Source of the DNA: Vandiemenella viatica
Taxonomy: Eukaryota > Arthropoda > Insecta > Orthoptera > Morabidae
Direction of reading: 5' to 3'
Assembly (NCBI GenBank): GCA_031002005.1
Contig: CM061919.1
Location: 171,599,121 to 171,663,120 of the forward strand
Length of the DNA: 64,000 bases
Part shown: positions 11,360 through 23,639 of the stretch, one piece after another
How positions within the stretch are numbered: position 1 is the stretch's first letter
Layout of the letters: every line of letters begins with the position of its first letter
Position numbers and translations under genes: made by a program
Notes under the pieces: generated by a model
What the model was told of the DNA's origin: nothing
Database searches by the model: none
Seen by the model: only the letters and a program-made list of their open reading frames with translations

Positions 11360-12827
11360 GCCCCGGTTCGGGCGGGTCTTTGGTCACTGGCTGCTGAGGA
11401 ACGGGACCAGAGTTGTCCACCAGCATCTCAGTTTCTTCTGGCCCGGAAGCAGAGATAGACATCTCCGACCCAGAGGACTCCTCAAACTCCTCCCAATTCT
11501 TTTTCTTTTTCTTCCTCTGCCTCTCCCCCTTCCACTTCCTACTGCTGGGCAGTCTGGGAGGAGATGAAGAGGGGGACTTAACAAACTGGGTTGGGTCCTT
11601 CTCTCTAAACTTTGGACATCAGATCTTCTGGTCACCTTTATTTCCTCTGGAAGCACATGGTGTCGCTACAACTGCAACAGCACGTGGTGGAATAGGAGGT
11701 GGTGTTAGTTTGACTGCTACAGATGGTACTGGTGGAGACTTTGTTACTGCTGCTGGAGTGGTCGAGGTTGCAGATGTGTTACTAGCAACATCTGCGGTCC
11801 TAGGTGTCATAACCTTCGTGGATTTTGCACCACACTTGCACTGCCATGAGTACATAGTGCTTTTGCCCATGTCCGCAAAGGATGTCTGCGTAGCAACACT
11901 TTCTTTCCTGATTGGAGTTGAGACCATTTTGGCAAAGCTAGTTCCAAAAATTGTAGCGGCGAGCAATTTCGCCTTCTTCTTTGCTTCTACATAAGATATC
12001 CGCTCTTTGGTCTTCAACTCCTGTATCTTACGCTCCTCAAGATACACTTGACATTCCCTGCTCCAGGCAGGGTGCAACCCGGAGCAGTTAACACACACCT
12101 GCGGAAGTGTGCAGCTCATACCAAGCTCATGAGAGCCCTTGCCGCATCTTCCACAGGTGGGGTTGCCCTTGCATGACGCTGTTTTATGTCTAAACCTCTG
12201 ACACTGGAAGCAGCGCATTGGGTCCGGATCATACGGGCAAACTTTTAGATTAATGTAACCCGCTTTAATACACTTGGGCAACACTGATGTGTCAAACGTC
12301 AGGACGAATGTGGCAGTTTTTTTTAGACTACCATTTACCCTCCGCGTGATCTGACATACCTTGACCACTTTCTGATCTTCCCACTCCTTAACCAGTTCCT
12401 CGGTCCCTAAATTCATTATGTCCCAGCAGGTGACAACGTCTTTACTACAGTTTAGGGTTCTGTAGAGTTCCCTTTTAACGACGAACTCCACGAGCTTCTC
12501 GCAGTTAAGGAGCTAGGATGCCTGCCTACTGGTGGATGATTACAGCAGCAGTGTTCCGATCCTCTGCTTTTTAACTAATTTAATAATATGGACTAGCCCT
12601 TCTAGTCCTTTATTAATGTAAAACGGGGACACCTTTTCAAATTTCCCCTCAACCCTCTGCATTACAACGAAAGCATTCATTATCGAACAGACTTTCCCGT
12701 TACTTTGACTCCGCGAAGCGGGAGTGCCATCAACTCTGGCCCACTTCTTGGAACTGGGTGAATTTAGATTATCCTGCGGCACACCCGTACAGCAGGTTTT
12801 GAATTTTTTGGTTATATGAGCTTGCAT
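11360..12827 (-). pseudogene. I-type LINE ORF1 (gag-like, CCHC zinc knuckles), frameshifted
   Basis: The N-terminal part is 12827-12540 (NAFVVMQRVEGKFEKVSPFY, then INKGLEGLVHIIKLV). A frameshift leads into 12491-11619, which contains ELYRTLNCSKDVVTCWDIM and three zinc knuckles at about residues 94-107 (CFQCQRFRHKTASC), 113-127 and 133-147 (CVNCSGLH). A Pro/Ser/Thr tail follows, then another frameshift and SGSEMSISASGPEETEMLVD. The protein would coat LINE RNA. The two frameshifts make it inactive. Confidence 0.8.
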
Positions 12828-12975
12828 TTGGTCCCACGAATATAACTAAAATAGCAAGAAGTGCTGATACAACAGGGGTGCGCAGGAGCCCTTGAGATTG
12901 CACACTAGCGAGTGATCTGCCTCTCACCCATGCACCTCCTCGGCATGTGTCTGCCTTGGGTCCTCGCGATCCAGG

Positions 12976-13787
12976 TGAAAGTGGTGATATCAAGTGTATG
13001 TTCCTAGCGCCAAATGTTACGTCACTGATACAACCCCATGATCAGGGTGTAATAGAAACATTCAAAAGTAATTACAGAAAAAGGCTGCTTCAAGTTTATT
13101 AGGCAACTTAGAGAGAGATTCACTAAAGAAAATAGTATCAGTGAAAGATGCAGTTTATTGGTCAGCCATGGCGTGGGATGAAGTAAAACAGGAAATGCTT
13201 CAACAATCATGGAGGAAACTTTTTGGTACCGTATAGAAAAGCCTAAAAAGGACGATCTAGCTCAACAAGATGTCAATGAACTGACACAGTTGGCCAACCA
13301 ACTTCCAGTCGTAAAAGAAATTAACAATGAAGATATACGAGAGTGGTTGTTGGATGACGATCAAAATCATCTTAACGATGAAAAAATTGATAATATGGTT
13401 GTCAGCGAACAAGGAGAAGAAAACGAAGAAGATAAAAATGAAATTGTTCCAAAAATTTCTCATGCTGAAGGTTTAAAAAGAATAGAAGCAGCACTTGAGT
13501 ATATTGAGCAACAAGAAGAAAGCACAGCAGCTGACATAATGATGCTACAGTGTTGGCGCTATACTTCCGCTAAGAAGAGAAACAAAATTATGATGACAAT
13601 TAAAGACTTTTTTGGGGACTTTATTGCTTCACAAATTAGTTTTACACTATAAATAAATTGTATTATTTCAGTTTCAATAAGTTTTTTGTTTTATTGTAAC
13701 CTCTTTCCTTTATCTCCGGTTATCTGAGTTTTCCGTTATCCGAGGTGGTCCCGGCCCCATTTACCTCGGATAACTGGACTTCTACTG
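12976..13787 (+). mobile_element. 3' part of a Tigger/pogo DNA transposon
   Basis: The sequence starts inside the DDE domain ([16 protein letters not shown], then [18 protein letters not shown]) and continues into an acidic C-terminal frame at 13209-13652 (WRKLFGTV..., then IREWLLDDDQNHLNDE). It ends with inverted terminus TTACCTCGGATAACTGGACT then TCTACTG and the TA target at 13788-13789. The I-type LINE interrupts it just upstream of LAPNVT. The 5' half is not found on the other side of the LINE, so that flank was lost or rearranged. Confidence 0.75.
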
Positions 13788-13794
13788 TATTCAT

Positions 13795-16700
13795 AATTCC
13801 TCTTGGTAACTTATTCCAATCCCTGACCCCCCCCTCACCTATGCCTGAAATCAAGTGTCAGCTTGTGGTCATGGTCATCTTTTCCCTTCCATGTATTACT
13901 TTTAATTCTTAAAAACAATATCATTCCACACCTTATAACCAGTATACGCATTGTACACTCCCATTACATTCTTCACTCTCCTCCTGTCTTCAAGCTATTT
14001 TATCATATCAGTTACTGATTGTGTTCTGCCGTAATTTCCAGAGACAAATCTAGCAGCCCCCCTCCAACTCCTATATTTGATACCAAAAATTTCGGTCCCA
14101 TACTACACTACCACATCCAAGCAGTGGCCTGACAAAAGTTCTGTAATCCAATTCCTTTACTTCTCTGGTTCATCCCTTTATCACTCTCCCCAGCAAGTGC
14201 AGGATTTTGAGACATTTTCCTACTACCTTTCCAATGTGTTCTGCCCAGCTAACGTTGTTATCAAATGTCATGACAACATATTTACATTTGAAGTTTTCAA
14301 CAATGAATTCCTTCCCCACCTTATAATCATAATTGACCTTTAGTTTTTTTTTTATCTGTGTACCTAATAAGCTGACTTTTCTTTGCATTTATCTTCATCC
14401 CATGTTTACCAACCCAACCAGATATCCTGTCCAGATCATCCTGCAGCTGTTCATAGTCCTCTACTGTTTTGATCCAATCATATAGCATTATGTTGACTGC
14501 GAATGCTCTAACTTCTGATAGTAAACCATCAACAGAATCATTTAGAATAATGAATAACAATTGTCACAATATGATAACCTAGGGAACTTTAATTTTCACT
14601 TCCACTTCTCTTCATACTACATTTCCTACCCTAAATTTTTGCTTTCTACCTTTTAAGAATTCTTCCATCCAGTGAATCACTTTCTCATCTACTCCAATAG
14701 TTTTTATTCTATTTTGCACTATTTTATGGCACACTCCATCCAGTGGCATAGCTAGGTCAACAAGGGCCCCAGTGCAAAAAAATTTATTTTGGGCCCTCAG
14801 GCCAGATGGGCGACCTGTTTTACACTTTGTGTTGCTGGTAAGGTCCCCTTGAGCTGAGGATGGGGCAGCCCCCTGAACAGGGGTTGGGGCCCCCTGAGCA
14901 GTGAGAGGGCCCTTAGACGACTGAGGAGCTAAACAAAAAGGTCGCCAGTTTGCCACGAAGGCTCGTGGGCCTCTGCACTGCGCTTGGGGGCCCCCAGAGG
15001 TGCACTTTGGTGCCCCGCAGAGGTATGCTTGGGGGCCCCCTGAGCGTAGGGGCCCCGGTGCATTGCACCGCCTAGCCCCATAGTAGCTATGCCCCTGACT
15101 CCATCAAAAGCCTTTGAAAGCTCTAATAGTACAATATTAATTTAAACTCCCTCGTACATTTCATCCGAAATATCTTGCATATATCCTACTAACTGAGATT
15201 TGCAAGAAAATCCTTGTCTAAAGCCATGTTGTCGATGCAATTCCACTTATGCTCTTCACATATATTTCTGATGCAGTTGCATATCAACATCTGCGTTAAT
15301 TTACCTACAACTGATGTCAAATTGATTGGTCTATAATTTTCGACACTATTTGTCACCCCTCCTTTACGTACCAGTACTACTACTGCACTATTCCAATCCT
15401 CTGGTAAGCAGCAAGTATCCAGACACAGTTTAAGTAATGTTTCACAATAAGGTACAATGTCACATCCTGCTATCTTTAAAACAACCATACTAATATTATG
15501 TACACCAGCCCCTTTATGTTTTTTTTTTTTTTTTTTCTGCATTCTTAGTTCCTTCATGGTATCCTCAGATGAATACCAATGTTTTTGGTCAGCTCATTTC
15601 TAATTGTGTGGCTATCTCATTCCTTGATTTACACCCACCCATTACTGTATCATTGTCCATCATAATCTCACTAAATTAGTTACTTAAAAATCTCGGCCTT
15701 TTTCAAATACTCAGTAACTTGTTATCCAATACCCTCCTTTTCCCTCATTTTTCTAATATAGTGATAGAAATTTCTAGATCCATCAGTTAGTGGCTCCCTA
15801 AACTGATAATACTCTTCATAAACCCATCTCTAGCCAACTTCTTTGCTATTATTAATACCTTATTTAGTTGTTTTAAATATTTCCCACTATCCAGCTGTCT
15901 CTTAACTCTGTTATGTTCTCTTCTTACCAAATATATCTACCTCACATCCCTATTATAGTATGCATAGGTTCCATGCTTCTCTTTATTTTCTGTTTTGGAA
16001 TAAATGTTTCTTCAACATTCTTTTATTTTTTAATTACCTCCTTGAACTCTTCCCACCTTGACTCTCCTGTTCTTGTACCATCTTTCAATTTGCTGAAACT
16101 TTACATGAAATCCTTCTTCACATTTGAAATCTGTGCCTTTTTATAATTGCACCTATTTCCCCTTTCAATTTTGGTTACTGGTAATATCCATCATAACTGC
16201 TTCATGATCACTTATCCCTTCAGTTACATGACACCCCAAAAAGTTATCATTGGGCTTTATTAGGAGGATATCCAACATGTTTTATGCCCAAGTGTTTAGA
16301 TCTACCACTTGTGTAAGCCCTCCTACCCTTCCTTATTAATGTATTTGCAAATCTCTGTTCCTTTGTGTTATTAATCTTATTTCCTACCAGTTTACAAATG
16401 GTAAATTTAAATCCCCACCAATAATGAACATACAGTTCTGAACTATGAATATGAATTCAATTTCACCACAAGCGCCTCATCTTCATCATTCATTCTTCCA
16501 ATGTGGTAAGCAGTCAACAGTTTGAATCTTCTTTTAATTACCCCAAGTAACTCGTAGTCATGATTTATGAATACCAGTCAACTGTAGAAGTTTTAGCTAA
16601 TCGGAATGAATACCTCTACAGCAGTTGCTCCTCTATCTCTGTAGTACACTCCGTAACAATTGGGAAAAAACCTCACTGCCTAATACTACTACTTTTAACC

Positions 16701-16850
16701 ACAAATCTACCCCTATACTTCTGGTTTCTGTACCCTTATCAAGTCTGCAAATTCTATTACTTTGATTATTATACTTCTCTAGTTCACCAGTAGTACCCTT
16801 ATTATAGTGTAAGCACCTTAGAATTTGGATAAATTCTAGTTTTCTTAGTT
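13795..16850 (-). mobile_element. Degenerate non-LTR retrotransposon (CR1/jockey-group type)
   Basis: The RT is recognisable on the minus strand. Pieces include CLPEDWNSAVVVLVRKGG and ENYRPINLTSVVGKLTQML (15189-15557), LSKAFDGV split by the MITE (motif A), KVIHWMEEFLKGRKQKFRVG (14612-14740), and ISGWVGKHGMKINAKKSQ (14327-14560). The degraded stretch 15900-16850 is where the endonuclease should be, but I see only fragments there. Many stops are present. The 3' end abuts the Tigger terminus at 13789. The exact clade is not determined. Confidence 0.65.
14741..15097. mobile_element. hAT-type MITE (357 bp) with 8-bp target duplication
   Basis: The termini are CAGTGGCATAGCTA and TAGCTATGCCCCTG, inverted and imperfect. 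Both sides carry the same 8 bp, ACTCCATC (14733-14740 and 15098-15105), the hAT target-duplication length. The body is GC-rich, with repeated GGGGCCCC runs, unlike its AT-rich host LINE. It contains no transposase. The duplicated target is the sense GATGGAGT, which holds the Asp codon of RT motif A. Confidence 0.9.
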
Positions 16851-16989
16851 TCAAGTATAAGAGAGGGAGAAAGCTTTCCTTCAAACATAAGTATAGGAAG
16901 GAAGAAAAGTTTTATGTAGAAGCTGATACTGCAACCTAATTCATTAAATAAACCGTTTTAAGAGCAGTAAAGACACTCAACACGTAATT

Positions 16990-18400
16990 TAAGCACTAAA
17001 TAAACTTTGTTTAATAGTAAAGAAAATTTAAACTAACCTGGAATAGGATAATCCATTATTATCCAATTTGTAAATAATAGATTTTTGCCACGTGAGCATT
17101 TCACTATTTCTGAACACTTTTAAATTAAGTAAAGTAATTTGAAAATAATAATAATTCGAAAGAAAGTTAAATTCACTAAAATTCCGTAGTTTCAGACCAT
17201 GTAAATATCATAAATAAATTTTTAAACACTTCGATAAACACACTTTGACTTCCAACATTTTTTACCATATGTTTTTGATAATTTCCCAAACTAAAAAGTA
17301 GATTTCCTAAAAGAACCAAAAATCTAGTATAACATATTTAAATTTCAGAACATTCCATGCAGTAGAAGAGATTTTATATACATTTTTAAAATTATTTCGT
17401 CATTAAACACATGTGGTTTCACTTGAGATTTATTTGCGACTAAACCAAGCCACTTACATAAATAAAACTACTGTCAAAACACGTAACTAAATTCAAAGAA
17501 AATTCAGATAACTTCACCTTTTCGAAATAAACAGCACACTTTGATAATAATGAACCAGAAACCAAGTGTTTGCTAAACAGTTTTCAAACCCGATCTTGTT
17601 AGATTCATAACTTTGCTATCTAACCACAGATATTGACAAAATTTACATCACTGGAATCAGGAATTAACGTAGAACACTTTGGCACTAATTTTATTGCGAT
17701 AATTTGCAATCCACCAGGATTACAAAAAATTGGTTTAAATTCAACATAATGAAAGGGTAATCCCTATTACTGTGAGAGACTCTTTATCAATATGCCGTTT
17801 AAACTAAATTCATTTTTAAGCAAACCAATCATTCGAGAATTCTCACTAAGCACTTTTATGTACCTTGAGGACGAGACTATATACAGTTAAAGTTTGAACA
17901 CTTTATATAATCACAATCATTTTTTACTATTTTGGGTAAGTGGTTGGATACTTGATGTCACGTAGGTTGAGTATATAAGCGGGTACCTCGTAGAGGGGGT
18001 TTGTCTTTCGATTTTGTCTTTGGTCTTTACTCCGGGAACGCGATGTAAGTTGAATCTGCGTTAGTAGTCGTGGTGTGTGTCGGTTTGTAGACAGAACTGG
18101 TGGTGCCAGGCTAGGAACGCGTGTCGGCCATGATGATTTTCTTTATCAAAGTGAGTGATTAACATCTACCATGAACTTTTAAATTTTCAAAAAGGGTTTT
18201 TTCTGTCAATTGGTTCGTTTCTCTCCACAATCTGCAATTTTCTGGAAAAGTTTGTTCGATCGTCTACTCAACTGTAGCATGCAAATTTTTAAAAATGTGA
18301 CTTTTAAAATAAACTTCAAATTTTTATTCAAGTGAACTTTTTGGTGATTTCGTAGTAGACTGAAACCTTTTCTAAGTTTGTGGTTTAAACAAATTTGGTG
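16990..18400 (+). mobile_element. LTR-like block with TATA box and putative primer-binding site
   Basis: A long AT-rich non-coding stretch leads to GAGTATATAAGCGGG (TATA box at 17972) and a GC-richer transcribed-looking segment. It ends with AAATTTGGTGGCGACC near 18396, resembling the TGGCGACC primer-binding site that follows many Gypsy-type LTRs. A TGATGTCACG motif lies 20 bases before the TATA box. I find no gag or pol after it and cannot fix the LTR start, so this could be a decayed LTR plus leader. Confidence 0.35.
17972..17980 (+). promoter_or_regulatory. TATA box candidate in the LTR-like block
   Basis: TATATAAGC sits in a locally GC-enriched context with a CRE-like TGATGTCACG upstream. 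It would drive transcription to the right, opposite to the host gene. Confidence 0.4.
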
Positions 18401-19195
18401 GCGACCTTTAAGCATCTCAATTGAGAATTGAAGGCAGGTAACATGGTCATTTAAAATTATTAACGTAAAGTCGGAGAACATTTTTCTAATCAAGTGAACT
18501 TTCAGATAAGCCTATACTTTTCCCTTATAATTTTGTGATATTTTTAGCATTAAACTCCTCGTTCTGCCACAGTCAGTTGTTATACTACCCACTCTACAGA
18601 GATTTACTTCATAGTGTTTGATAAGTTAATGCATAAAACTTATTAATAAATGTTTAGATTACCAGAAATAGAAAATTCATTATGAAAGAGTAGCAATCAA
18701 TAAAATTAAACCATTATACCTGCTAAATGCTCTGAAGCTTGGCACTATCACCTACATTTGATATAAAATGGCAGAGTTGTTAAATCAAATGATAAAAAGA
18801 CCAAAAAGATTCTAAGTACCACCTTTCACCTCGGAGCATCGTACACAAATATACTAAAAAGTTTATATTGGAGAAAAAGTAAAAAAAAAAAAATATCTGT
18901 TATTATTCCCCAACTAGTATACCTAACGTATATCACAAAAAAACTGAAGTATGTTTTCCCCACAACATACATACTAAGCCTACAGTTTAACTCTGGGATG
19001 CATTATATTTGTACAATTAAATAAAGGTTCACTTGTAAAACATTAAAAAGATTCCTGTAATGTGATCTGTAGATTTACTGCAACTGAAAACAATTTTTAA
19101 TCAAATAAACTGAAGTAAATATATTTTAAGATTATAATATTTTCTTTTCATGGTTGCACTAAATATGTACAGCATAGAAAACAACTATGAGTTAC
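18401..19195. other. Intron sequence without a recognised element
   Basis: Low-GC DNA between the putative LTR and the giant exon's donor. A short minus-strand open frame (18206-18493) overlaps the LTR-like block and has no family signature. Confidence 0.3.
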
Positions 19196-22145
19196 CTTTG
19201 CAGCTTTTTGATGTGCGACTGTCCGGCTCACTGCTGAAGCTTGCAGTCTCCGAAATGGATTTTTTCTCTGTTTCAATGGCTAAAATACTGTGTCTTGATG
19301 CCTCAGATATTTTTTCACATGATTTGTCTTTGTAGACATTAGAAATTCCTTCAACATCTTCAGATATCTGTTTCCCCCTAGGATTAAGTGTAATAGTAGT
19401 ACTTGTCTTGAAAGGAACTTTGGCAGGTTTCATATTCTCACAAACATTTAAAATTTTTCTTGATGAATCACATTCTTTCCTGGTATTACTATGAGTATTT
19501 TGTAATATTTCATCAACAGTAATGCGTTTTCTAGAAATTTCTGTAGAAGACTCTTTTTGAAATATTTCATTTCCATTATATCCAGCATACTCACGCAAAG
19601 CTTCACTCTCAAATGATTGATTTTTATGAATCTTTTCTGCTTTATTTATAGGAACAGAAGAAATATTTGTTGCATTGCTGAAAGAGACAGGAACCAAACC
19701 CCTTGATACTGGTGTTGACGTTGCCCTATTATCGGTCTTCGAGACAAATTTGTTTTCACTGGTACAGACATACGTTCCAGGCATCTTTTCATTTGTTTCA
19801 TGATTTCTAATCTTCAGAACACTTTTTGACAACTTCCTACTAGCACCGGAATTTGACGAAACTAGGTTTTTCGTATTTTTTGGTTTAATTACAGAATGGC
19901 TTTCAGTGATCTTCATCGAATCCACCTTAGTTTTACCTTCAACATCAGAGAACAGACCAATACAAGTTTTTGATGTATTATCGTAGAACTGGCGTGTAGT
20001 ATAATTATTGCACTTCTCTTCCATCTTGCCTTTCCTCTCTCTTTTATCACACTTGACAGAACTATGTGATAACTTGTGAGGAATTTTTTTAAGTGGCTGA
20101 GGCTTGTATACTTTATGCAAGCGCTCGATGAGAGGTTTGTTTCGAGGATTCTCACACTCATTGCTGGAAGCTGATATTTCTGCTTGTTTTGAACCAATGT
20201 CTACTTTATCTTCTTCTACGATAAGAGATGGAAATTCATTGGAATTATCTTGATGTTTATCATCAAAAAACATTTCTGATACTCGTTCTACAACATTTCC
20301 AACTGAATCATTAATTAAATCCTCTTCATTGTTTGATCGTTTTTGTTCAATAACTTGAAGTTCTCTACTTCCTCCGACCTGTTTCTTAAATACGTCATTT
20401 CTTACCCCTTTCTTCTTATTTACCATAGTGGCAGCTATTTTCCCTTTAGATACATTTCCAATGTTTTCACCTGTTTTTTCATGTGTCTTCGACAATATTT
20501 CTTTAGTATAACTACAGCTAATAATATTTTTTTTTGGTTTCTTCCCTCTTTGGAATGTCTTGAATGGCTTATGCGATTCATCAGACGAAGATGTAGGCAC
20601 ATATTGCTTTTGCTTTCGAACAGCCACATTTCTTTGTGATGAGCATAATAATTCAAGCCATTCATCAGAAAAAGAACCCGAAAGACTTTCATCCCTCCTA
20701 TATATATTTTTATGTGAGTGGGAAGTAAATATTGAACTTCTCCGTTTAGGAAGCTCTGTTGGTTTTAACTTCACTGATTTTTTTTTATTATGCACAGCAG
20801 TAACAGACTCGTGGACAAAAAATTTTTCTTTAAAGGAAATACCTCTACGGCCACCTCTTTTATTTACTGGAGTTTTCACAATTTCAGTATCAAGTGCATA
20901 ATGCTTTAAATCCTGAGGATTATTCTTATATGTGATCTCATCACCTTTCTGAATGGAATGAAATTTTGTATCACTGTTTTGAAGATGGTTATCATTTGCA
21001 AAAAGCTTTCTCAGTGAAGGTCGTGTAGAACCTTTCTTTGGAGAAGGAAAAAGAGGACTAGAGGATGAACTTGATAATACATTTCCATTTTGTTCAAACA
21101 AAGAAATAATCTTACTAACTCTACTAGATTCTTTATTACTTATGGAGATCTTCTCTTGTTGTGATACAGTAATCTGATTGTTTTTACTGGGTGAATTTTG
21201 AAATGAGGTGTTATTTTTCTTATCTACATAGGGAAGTTGATTGACTGTAAGTTCCAACTCTTGCTTTTCTGCTTCTGAAGGGGATTTAACATTAAGATTG
21301 CCTGTGGTTTTTGGTCTTTGTTTTTCCACCACTGAAAGGCAGTTAGTTTTATTCAGCACCTCTTGGTTAGGTGTAGATTTAATCATGCGTTTTTCAGCTT
21401 CTAAGAGACAGCCAGTTTTGCCCAACAGCTCTTGATTTGATGAAGGTTCTATTTCTATGCTTTCTGCACACAATGAACTATTAGTTTTAAGTACTGGTTC
21501 TTTATTGAGCAAAGACTCAATGCCTTGGTTTTCTGCTTTGGAAGAAGTGTTAATTTCATGTTCTATACTTTCAACATTAAATTTGAGAGAAGAATTTGAA
21601 TTTTCCAAGTTCTTACTGCCAGTATCCTCAGAATATGATATTCTAAATTCAGAAGTAACAGGTTCAAACAACTTCTTATTTTCCATCATTACGCTCTCAT
21701 CAGGAATTATATCGAATTCCACCTGTGGAGAGCATGGCAGCAAATTTAAGTCATTCTTGGCTATTTTTTGTGCATAACTTTCTTCTGCAAGCAATTGATC
21801 CTCTGATTTTGAAGACAATACTGGAACAGGATGAGGCATATGCTGGTTCTTGCAATTTGACAGCATTACTTCATTGCCACCAGTATACAGATTTTCACCA
21901 TCCGTCATAACTGCAGAAGTGGAATGTTCCACTAGAACATCCATCTCATTTTCAATCTCCTGGTTTATTCTAAGTGTTACAGTAGATTGTGAAATCTGAC
22001 CTGGCAAAGAATTTGAGTTTTTCTGACTGTTACTATATTTGTCCTGTGACTCTTCACCAATGAGTTCCAGGTCAGGCTTTTTAGAACGGCATTGAACAAC
22101 TGGATAGCTCACAAATTTGTGTGCTCCTAATTTGTTGTAGAGCTC
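19196..22145 (-). CDS. Exon B, giant 2950-nt exon of a disordered Ser/Lys-rich host protein
   Basis: The exon is open for 983 codons. It starts in phase 0 at GAG CTC TAC (ELYNKLGAHKFVSYPVVQC) after acceptor TTTTCTTTTCAACAG, and ends SKSCK plus one G before donor GTAACT. A TAG follows only if the donor is ignored. No ATG opens the frame; it reads straight back to the acceptor. The product is low-complexity, rich in Ser, Lys, Glu and Asn, with imperfect repeats in its N-terminal third (three or more copies resembling N-Q-E-x-L-x-K-T-x-C-L-x-x-x-E-K). Conserved-looking islands include RVSKIISLFEQNG, RPSLRKLFAN, GRRGISFKEKFF and SGSFSDEWLELLCSS. The basic clusters suggest a nuclear or cytoskeletal regulator. 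I do not recognise the family. Confidence 0.85.
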
Positions 22146-22799
22146 CTGTTGAAAAGAAAAAAGAAAATAAATTAGAATAAAAATAGCTGAGACTTAAATT
22201 GGTTAAAAATGTTGATTGTTAATGTAGTGTAACAATGTAATCAGCTGATTTCCTAAAATGTTTGCAGAAATTCATTTTTACCAATAAATGGTCAATAAAG
22301 TGTTGGCTGAATGAACTTCCATCACAACTAAATTACTTCCCACCATATATTGTTAGTGGCATGTTGTAGAATATTTTGAACATAAAATAAATTTTAACAT
22401 TACATAATCTCCTACTTAGTGCTCCGATCCATAGACCATTTGAATATCTGTTTCGTTTATACTTATATCTGTCCATTCTGAGTATTGTTTGTGCTTTGGA
22501 AGCAATGATCAGTCCACTACTGGCTTCTTGTAGCTTCAGAAGAACACTGTTAGACACTATTTTTCAGGATTCCTGCAGGGCCTTCACAGCTACCATAATG
22601 GTCCCAGGGTACTCATTGACTACACTGTACCTCACTATTACAGGTATTTCCCATGAACCACCACACAGAAGACAGGTTGGACTATGGAGCCCTATGTATA
22701 CAAAAACTGATCAGGTAAGTGGAGGATCTTGTAGATTTGATGGAAAGAAGAAGGTTGCATATCTTGTGACTGGAAAAGACAAAGTGGATATGATGGCAG

Positions 22800-23470
22800 A
22801 AGAGAACTGAAGAGATTGTGTGGGATTTGAAATGAGGAGGGAGTAGAAATGGAACAGGTGTAGTTGGACTATAGGAGAAAGTAAAATAGAAGTGACAGGA
22901 TGATGAAGATTAAGATAATAGTTAAATGAAGAAGTCCGGATAACACAACTGTATGCCCCACAAGTAGGCTGCCCATTTGAAGATGATCTGCAGTGACAGC
23001 TGAATGATTAAATTGTTATAAATCTCAAATGAGGACATATTGGGGACAGAATGATGGGAGTGATGATGCTTAGAAAAGAGCAGTACGGCTTCAGACCTGA
23101 GGGATCAATGGTAGACTTAATATTCGTGATGAGACAGCTGCAAGAAAAGCACTAAGAGTAAGGAAAGTATTAGCTGCTGGTATCCCTTGATACCGGGAAA
23201 GCATACAATTGTACACACAACAGAAAGATATGGAAAGCCATGAAAAGCAGTGGAGTTCCAGGAGAAACAATCAGTAGAATAGCAGAACTAGACCAGGGAA
23301 GTATGTGAAAACAGGGGAGGGGGGGGGGACAAGTAGATTGGTTAGAACAAATAAATGCGCTAAAACAATAAAGTGCCTTCATACTGCTACTTTTCATCAT
23401 AGCCATGGATGGTACAAATAAGAAGGTGGCAGTGAGGATGGGAGAGAAAAAATGAAGGTGATGGCTTTTA
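22800..23470 (+). pseudogene. RTE-like LINE, endonuclease to RT part
   Basis: Broken frames read VRITQLYAPQVGCPFEDDLQ (endonuclease) near 22935, then EQYGFRPEGSMVDLIFVMRQ and TGKAYNCTHNRKIWKAMKSS plus GVPGETISRIAELDQGSM (RT) at about 23080-23300. The order EN then RT and these sequences match RTE/BovB-type elements. Stops and frameshifts are frequent. The thumb part of the same kind of element resumes at 25170 in the same orientation, so AT-rich DNA probably inserted between them. Confidence 0.6.
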
Positions 23471-23639
23471 TAGGCAACTGCAAGACCTAAATCTCCATTG
23501 GGGTGAGTGCAAAACCTTCAGTCTTAACATTAACCGTGATCGTTGCATGGATACTTCAGCTATATTTTTGCTAAATTAATGTGGTCACCACTTAGCTTGA
23601 AAGGAAGGGTAAGAGATAATACAAGTCTCAGGTCTATTG

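Noticed and set aside
11413..11994. 193-codon plus-strand open frame
   Set aside because: It is antisense to the I-type LINE gag (zinc knuckles and Pro-rich tail), whose minus-strand reading is clearly the real one.
19185..19195. In-frame TAG directly after exon B as the true end of the protein
   Set aside because: AAAG before GTAACT is a good donor, and the phase-matched exon C continues the same composition. A read-through isoform ending here remains possible.
20343..21910. Several plus-strand open frames of 60-113 codons
   Set aside because: They are antisense to the giant host exon, whose 983-codon frame and splice sites explain the region.
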